Source of the DNA: Durusdinium trenchii | Taxonomy: Eukaryota > Sar > Dinophyceae > Suessiales > Symbiodiniaceae | Assembly (NCBI GenBank): GCA_963970005.1 | Contig: CAXAMN010003091.1 | Coordinates: forward strand, 299,826-363,825 | Reading direction: 5' to 3' | DNA: 64,000 bases | Shown: piece by piece, positions 60,601 through 64,000 of the stretch | Numbering within the stretch: position 1 is the stretch's first letter | Layout: each line of letters starts with the position of its first letter | Made by a program: the position numbers and the translations under genes | The notes under the pieces: model-generated | The model's input: the letters and a program-made list of their open reading frames with translations, nothing else | What the model was told of the DNA's origin: nothing | Databases searched by the model: none

Positions 60601-61616
60601 TTTGTCTTGCTGGGTAAGGCTTTGCAGATGCCAGTCATAGTTATGAATGATGCAGGCTAGTGTGGCGGCAGTTTTTCCAATACTTCGGACTTTTGTGCAT
60701 TGATTGGTTTGTGTCAAGCACATGCCTCACAAGCCACACACACCCATACCGAAGCCTGGTTCCCAAAGCTTTAGAGTTGGCCAAGCGTGGAACATGTGTG
60801 ACAATACATTGACCGTGTCTTTTGATGACTAGCCCTGTTCTGGGAAGTCTAGCGGAGTCTAGCAACAGTTTTTGATATCATCTTGCACGTTGGTCTAATA
60901 CATGGCTTTGACTAGAACAAGAAGAGATCAAAAAGATGTGACTTACACTGCCCCGCTTCGAAGTATTGTTTTAGAATCTGTGCAGATAAGGTAATGTGAT
61001 CACGTGGCTGCCAGGACAAGGAAGATGCTAGAAGAGCAGCAGCCAGGGCAAAAAGAGATGTGGCATGGCTGCAACAGGGCCTTTTAGATATGCACCGCGC
61101 TGTTGTTATGGGCAAGGCTCACACCCCCTTCGTCACAGGTTCTCATAATCAATGTTTCTTGTGCATAAGCGAACCCTTGTTTGGATTATTTCCTCAAGCC
61201 TAAGCCAGCCAACACCACCTAAGCTTGGCCCGTGCAAGCCTTTGCGTCATGGGTGGATCAGAAAGCCTTTTGGCCGAGGCTGATATTTGCGGTTGAAGGT
61301 GGCAAGCGCTTCCGCGTAATAAACACCTTGAAAGAACCAACCCTAGCAGTGCCAATACGCCATGCAGCCACATGTATATTGATGCACTAATGGAAGTGCG
61401 AAAATGGTTTTCTGTCCTTCATGCATTGCCATCCAAGGAGAGGAACAGGCGCAATTAGCTCGCGTGACGAAAGTGACTGTCAACTTCTTTGATGCCTCAG
61501 CAGATGAGATTTACTTTAACAGTAACATGAAGACCATTGGTTCCGTTGTCTACCATGCCGTGCGGCATTCACAGCCATGCTTCCGTGAACTTTCAGGCAG
61601 CTCTTGGAATCTATAG
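39273..61616 (+). CDS. AP2M: AP-2 clathrin adaptor complex subunit mu, 22 exons
   Basis: Exons: 39273-39302, 40014-40061, 40446-40488, 40989-41050, 41275-41332, 41417-41457, 41738-41770, 42251-42285, 42633-42683, 45861-45941, 46105-46194, 55784-55828, 55993-56049, 56597-56683, 56846-56900, 57162-57213, 57339-57385, 57754-57810, 58411-58491, 59330-59367, 60348-60408, 61449-61616. Every junction keeps phase; the joined product is about 439 aa (animal and plant AP-2 mu: 435-438). Landmarks: MIGAVWAWN start (animal MIGGLFIYN), [46 protein letters not shown] (identical to animal AP-2 mu to this point), [32 protein letters not shown]-2 mu binds cargo tyrosine motifs and PIP2 in plasma-membrane endocytosis. 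Introns 1-2 have ambiguous borders; exons 10 and 22 rest mainly on phase. The usual WVRY near the C-terminus is not visible. Confidence 0.92.
40640..40800 (+). mobile_element. Hairpin MITE-like element, copy D, in AP-2 mu intron 3
   Basis: GGTTTCCCTTAAAATCTAGG, an imperfect hairpin at 40673-40723 (CGCTTCTTCAA ... TTGAAGAAGCG), GTGAGCTATCCTGCGTCC, then CTACTAGCTACC and GTAGGCGCTTACTTAAT. Forward orientation; lies inside an intron on the sense strand. Confidence 0.75.
43325..43605 (+). repeat. Degenerate duplication, spacing about 180 bp
   Basis: CCTACCTACACCAGAGCGAT followed by CTCGCTCATAAA and CTGTCAGTCC (43343-43435) recurs as TTACCTACACTATATATAGA, CTCGCTCATAAA and CTGTCGGTCC (43510-43590). 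Lies in AP-2 mu intron 9. Confidence 0.6.
44086..44829 (+). other. Unrecognised 247-codon open frame in AP-2 mu intron 9
   Basis: An uninterrupted sense-strand frame in the intron between exons 9 and 10. It starts [13 protein letters not shown] and ends CALERSS. It has no recognisable domain, is rich in Ser/Leu/Cys and matches no relative of the retroelement proteins. Its length is unusual for the local AT/GC balance, so a nested gene or a relic is possible; chance is also possible. Confidence 0.2.
46105..46194 (+). CDS. AP2M: AP-2 mu exon 11: start of the mu homology domain
   Basis: Reads DTVLAKNVF, then [16 protein letters not shown], which lines up with the family stretch MSPQGQVLSAHVSGRVV. 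The last codon is split (TG, then G from exon 12) and leads directly into [10 protein letters not shown] 9.6 kb downstream. Donor is GT. Confidence 0.8.
46334..46455 (+). mobile_element. MITE-like element, copy E (hairpin absent)
   Basis: AAAAATCTATAGGAACC, CAAATCATTAG (partly doubled), CGAGCGTGAGCTATCCTGCG, CCTAGTAGCTAGTAGCG and CTTACTCAATTAAGTAGG. Forward orientation, directly left of the 13-bp array. Confidence 0.7.
46520..47697. repeat. 13-bp minisatellite array 1 (GTGGGACACTCTT)
   Basis: About 90 copies of GTGGGACACTCTT or GTAGGACACTCTT, with occasional variant units (GGTCACTT, GGAAACTC). The 13-bp period leaves all frames open on both strands, giving 13-residue periodic peptides that are not genes. 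Confidence 0.97.
47698..48098 (+). repeat. 63-bp tandem repeat between the 13-bp arrays
   Basis: Four to five copies with an exact 63-bp step (AGGGGTAAAA at 47758 and 47821, AGGGGCAAAA at 47884). Each contains AGAAGGA-GT(T/G)GCCA, CAACTTGACTCACCCTT and GCAATGCAGG. The unit is unrelated to the 13-bp unit on either side. Confidence 0.95.
48099..48775. repeat. 13-bp minisatellite array 2 (GTGGGACACTCTT)
   Basis: The same 13-bp unit resumes for about 50 copies, with more variants (TTAAGGGACACTC, GTTGCGGGACACTC). It contains a 10-N gap. Confidence 0.97.
48196..48205. other. Assembly gap (10 N) inside the 13-bp array
   Basis: Ten N within array 2; the true array length is therefore unknown. Confidence 1.
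48776..49140. repeat. Composite repeat block with inverted ~60-bp family
   Basis: Three parts: two copies of a segment with CCAGATACTCC and GTCGCCAGTTCTCA; two copies, 73 bp apart (48899 and 48972), of a segment starting GGACAAATCGCACTCTCGCC; then two copies of AACGAGCGTTTCGTACGAGA with ACTTCCTC. The last is the complement of the array at 10.4-10.9 kb. Confidence 0.92.
49200..49830 (+). repeat. Dispersed CTGCGCCTGCCACGA and AATCCCAATGG repeats
   Basis: CTGCGCCTGCCACGA occurs four times between about 49290 and 49462, twice preceded by CAACCTCACGATTCC. Near copies of AAATCCCAATGG occur near 49231, 49623, 49680 and 49780, each followed by a GCG-rich string. Composition is GC-rich and methylation-prone. 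Confidence 0.8.
49881..49930. repeat. GACGAGAGAC 10-bp tandem repeat
   Basis: Five exact copies of GACGAGAGAC, with partial units on both sides. Confidence 0.97.
50160..50272. repeat. ATATC/ATCAT AT-rich tract
   Basis: About 110 bp of CATATATCAT-type steps. Abrupt change from the GC-rich block before it. Confidence 0.95.
51126..51698 (+). pseudogene. Possible relic of a YR-type reverse transcriptase
   Basis: A 190-codon frame inside AP-2 mu intron 11. It contains [10 protein letters not shown], eight residues (GLPRHPKK) identical to the RT of the retroelement at 34 kb, then KYALELV and [15 protein letters not shown] at roughly the spacing where that RT family has its thumb (LALELV, ELQVVGGGxVYxxMF). 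The rest does not align. Either a strongly diverged fragment or a chance match. Confidence 0.35.
53545..53670 (-). mobile_element. Hairpin MITE-like element, copy F
   Basis: AAGTAAGTAGGCGGCTACC, then ATCTCACGC and a perfect 23-bp inverted repeat: arms 53588-53610 and 53623-53645 (start GCTTCTTCAAGGAAGCTCC), 12-nt loop GCCTGAGAGCGG, then GCTTGCACTATTCATTTAGG. Reverse orientation relative to copies B, D and E. Confidence 0.78.
57848..58205 (+). repeat. 21-bp array (core TGGCCTCCAACCTAATAGC)
   Basis: About 14 copies of a 21-bp unit with core TGGCCTCCAACCTAATAGC, some truncated. As 21 is a multiple of 3, the frame encodes a 7-residue periodic peptide (MASNLIA). It lies in AP-2 mu intron 18. Confidence 0.95.
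58988..59084 (+). repeat. 50-bp tandem duplication
   Basis: TCCACCAGTTGTTTCA, GCCTTTTGAAAACC and ACTGCGAATTGAAC occur twice, 50 bp apart; a partial third copy (CTCCACCAGTTGCTTCA) precedes. In AP-2 mu intron 19. Confidence 0.95.
60090..60137 (+). repeat. 24-bp tandem duplication
   Basis: TGCCGAGCTCATAGCTCAT followed by GGTAC, then the same with CGTAC. Contains the small palindrome GAGCTCATAGCTC. In AP-2 mu intron 20. Confidence 0.9.
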
Positions 61617-62209
61617 CCGAGCAGATTGACCAGCCGGAAACCCATCCACAAGCAAGAGTCAGAAGTCTTGCAAGATAGACAAGCTATTTGGATCCAATGG
61701 ATCGACTAATCGCACCATTGGACTACTTCAGACATAGCAACACTCGCTCCCAGCAGAATTGAATAAACAAACATGTACTCCTGATGCAATGAGCGCATGA
61801 CCAAACACTTGAAGGTCTGAAGAGCATGCATATGCAGAAGTTTATAGTGAACTTTGCCAAGAGGACTGGGGTGTGAAATTGTGCAGGGGCTCAACGTATT
61901 ACATAGAGCTCTCACCTTTGCCTTTGCATGTGGCTTTGTGACTTTGTGTCGATCCTATACACCCAAAAGACCTGCTAGCACGGCACATGGATTTTATGCA
62001 CCAGCGTGTTGTGCAGGAGGAGTCACCATCAGTATTCAACCCGCAGGCAATGGAGTTGCTTCAGATCTAAGTCAGTTGAACGCAAACGATATATTTCTTG
62101 AAGGAATTGATTCTATGATAGTCAAAATATCACATACAGTGGTAACCCCTAACTTGCTGTGTCATGAAGTGTTCATGTACAGGCTTTGACGTTCGTTCCG
62201 ACCGTCGCT
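61617..62209. other. Spacer between AP-2 mu and the right-edge gene
   Basis: Nothing recognisable. It would contain the 3' UTR of AP-2 mu and the 5' region of the next gene. Confidence 0.5.
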
Positions 62210-62572
62210 ATGGCTCAAGAAACGATTGCGCCCGCGGTCGTTTCAGCGCTCGTGCACGTCGCTTCGTTCGGTCGCGCCGTGTCACTTCGCTTTCGTGCTT
62301 TTCGTGCATTTCGATAGGTTGCCGTACCGTGCTCCCTTCGTCCGCACGACACCTCGTTCGCAACGGGTACCAATCCTTCCGGTGTTCCCCGTCGCGTTCC
62401 ATCCCGTGCCAGGGTTCTCCACACGATAGGATACCTTTCCCAACACCTCCCACTCCGTAGGTTGTGGTGGCTGTTTGGGGCTGATATCCCGGAACCCTTG
62501 TCACTTTCATTGGTTATCAGCCGTAGGTCTAACCAACCTACGAGCTCTAATAGTCCGCCTCTTTTAGACATA

Positions 62573-64000
62573 ATGCCAAGGGTTACACCTCCTAGGTCCC
62601 CACGCCCTGAGCCTGCGCAAGCCGCAGCCTCTGGCGCGGATTCGTCGCTAGGACCAAGTGTTGCCCCCAATCCTGACCCAAGATCCCAGCCAGCAGCCGC
62701 CATGCAAGCCGCTGCTCCAAGCGCGGATTCGTGGGGAGCTGGCAAGGGTGTGGCAGAGGTTGAGGTGACGTCCTTGTCGGAACTCGGTTCACAAGCCGTT
62801 GATGCTTTGAACTTGTTCGTTGACAACCAAGACCCACCAGCCGCTGCCGCAGGCGCGGGTTCAGATAGCTCGAGATGGGCAGGAGCAGCCTCTAGTGCAG
62901 GATCTGGCCCGACCATCTTTCCGCCTTCCGTGATGGAACACGAGGACAGAGACCTCGAGCTTGAAGAGCCCTTCGCTGGTCCAGCAGACCAAGAGGTTTT
63001 GGACGATGCTGAGGCCAACCCTTTCGATAGCCCCACAGCCGAAGGCCAACAGGCCCCCGTGGTTGAGCATTCGTTAGGTGATACCCAAGTGCATCCCTCC
63101 CCTGACCAAGACCATCCGGTCCCAGAGGAGACGACCTCGGCTAGTGCGAACGCCCCCAATCTTGCAGACCAAGGCGATCCAGCCCCTGCGGAGGAGGAGC
63201 CTGAAGAGTTCGTGCCACCCGAAACCCTAATTGCCCAGGCCTCACCAACGCCTAATAGTCCTCCCCTCTTCACTAACAACTTGTTCGATCCTTTGGGTGA
63301 AGACGAGGACTCCTCAGCCGAGGAGGCAGTGAATGAGGAGATTGCCCAACGCATTCAAGAGCAGTACGATTTGGAGACTGCACTTAAGGAGTCCGCTCAA
63401 GCCGCAGGCGTTGAGCCTGAGCCAGCGGATCTAGGTATCGGTGAAGCCGCTGCCACTGGCGCGGGAAGGGGTGAGAGAGATCGCACCCGACGGAGGGGGT
63501 GTCGTGCCGGGGCCAAGCGCGTTGCAGGCCGCGAGAACCTCTCCTATGGGACGACGTGTGAATACATCAGTGCCCAACTTGGTGATTCCACGTACGCACG
63601 GTTCGGCCGCCGCTTCAATCTCCCTCACATTCCCCCGCAAGTCGCGCGCAGGCAGTATCCGGAGTGGTTCGGGTACGTCCTTCGCCATTCCGACAGGTGG
63701 GCTTTCGATGCAGAAGGTGAGCTTTTGCCGGTAGATACCATCACTCGATGGGCAACTATCTTACCTGAGCTCTGGCAATTCTTGTATTCGATCGATCCCA
63801 CACTATTGCAGGGCATGCCACAACCCAAGTATAGACTGCCAAGAGGGTACTGGAGTTCGGACCATCCCTTCGTGCCTCTCCGCCATGTGCGTTCGGCCGC
63901 TCCGCCCAGGACAGTGTTCAACTCCGATTCGAAGGCCTCGTCTTCGGCCGCGCCTCCACGCGCCGATCGGTCTCGATCCGCTGCTCGACAGCCAGTGCCT
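62573..64000 (+). CDS. Large open frame of unknown function, runs off right edge
   Basis: 476 codons without a stop, from MPRVTPPRSPRPEPAQAAAS at 62573 to the window end. The frame is open back to 62318, and a further in-frame ATG at 62210 (MAQETIAPAVVSALVHVASF) is cut off by TAG at 62315, so an upstream exon with its intron start near 62277 is possible. The first 290 residues are acidic, Pro/Ala-rich and disordered, with four in-frame 27-nt repeats (62618, 62705, 62837, 63443). The last 130 residues look folded: FGRRFNLPHIPPQVARRQYP, YVLRHSDRWAFDAEGEL, ITRWATILPELWQFLYSIDP, PKYRLPRGYWSSDHPFVPL. I do not recognise the family. A retroelement gag or a host protein are both possible. Confidence 0.7.
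   Translation, partial: MPRVTPPRSPRPEPAQAAASGADSSLGPSVAPNPDPRSQPAAAMQAAAPSADSWGAGKGVAEVEVTSLSELGSQAVDALNLFVDNQDPPAAAAGAGSDSSRWAGAASSAGSGPTIFPPSVMEHEDRDLELEEPFAGPADQEVLDDAEANPFDSPTAEGQQAPVVEHSLGDTQVHPSPDQDHPVPEETTSASANAPNLADQGDPAPAEEEPEEFVPPETLIAQASPTPNSPPLFTNNLFDPLGEDEDSSAEEAVNEEIAQRIQEQYDLETALKESAQAAGVEPEPADLGIGEAAATGAGRGERDRTRRRGCRAGAKRVAGRENLSYGTTCEYISAQLGDSTYARFGRRFNLPHIPPQVARRQYPEWFGYVLRHSDRWAFDAEGELLPVDTITRWATILPELWQFLYSIDPTLLQGMPQPKYRLPRGYWSSDHPFVPLRHVRSAAPPRTVFNSDSKASSSAAPPRADRSRSAARQPVP

Noticed and set aside
62215..63354. 379-codon Ser/Gly/Ala-rich frame on the - strand
   Set aside because: It is the antisense of the better-supported + strand frame starting at 62573, which has a clean start, continues to the window edge and has a folded-looking domain.

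Overview
The window looks like nuclear DNA of a dinoflagellate, most likely a Symbiodiniaceae-type alga. The signs are genes split into many tiny exons, introns that start with GC or GA at least as often as GT, every recognisable gene on the same strand, a very high load of short tandem and dispersed repeats, and a tyrosine-recombinase retroelement carrying a DNA cytosine methyltransferase. I saw no tRNA, rRNA, CRISPR array, operon or bacterial-type gene.

Three host genes can be read by joining exons whose phases all agree. An EMC8/9-like gene lies at 4.6-7.1 kb (8 exons, about 168 aa). A 14-3-3 gene lies at 18.5-19.5 kb (3 exons, about 238 aa). The AP-2 clathrin adaptor mu subunit fills 39.3-61.6 kb (22 exons, about 439 aa, the normal length of the family), and its intron 11 alone is 9.6 kb. 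A 476-codon reading frame of unknown function starts near 62.6 kb and runs off the right edge. Two weaker exon candidates lie at 15.8 kb (possible receptor ligand-binding domain) and 26.5-27.2 kb (unassigned).

Between the host genes, 29.9-36.7 kb holds a decayed retroelement of DIRS/YR type. It has two gag-like frames, reverse transcriptase, RNase H, a C5-cytosine methyltransferase and a tyrosine recombinase. The methyltransferase sits inside the RNase H domain, between its first catalytic Asp and its catalytic Glu helix. About 0.9 kb covering the RT palm and the start of RNase H is inverted in place. Frameshifts and a stop codon kill the rest.

The remaining sequence is mostly repeats: a 14-bp array (8.5-9.1 kb), a degenerate CCCTAA-rich block (9.1-10.4 kb), a family of about 60 bp at 10.4-10.9 kb that returns inverted at 49.0-49.1 kb, two 13-bp arrays inside the AP-2 mu intron, a 21-bp family at three sites, a modular CTAGTAG family at many sites, and six copies of a MITE-like element, three of them with a large hairpin. 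Two 10-N assembly gaps lie at 36739-36748 and 48196-48205.
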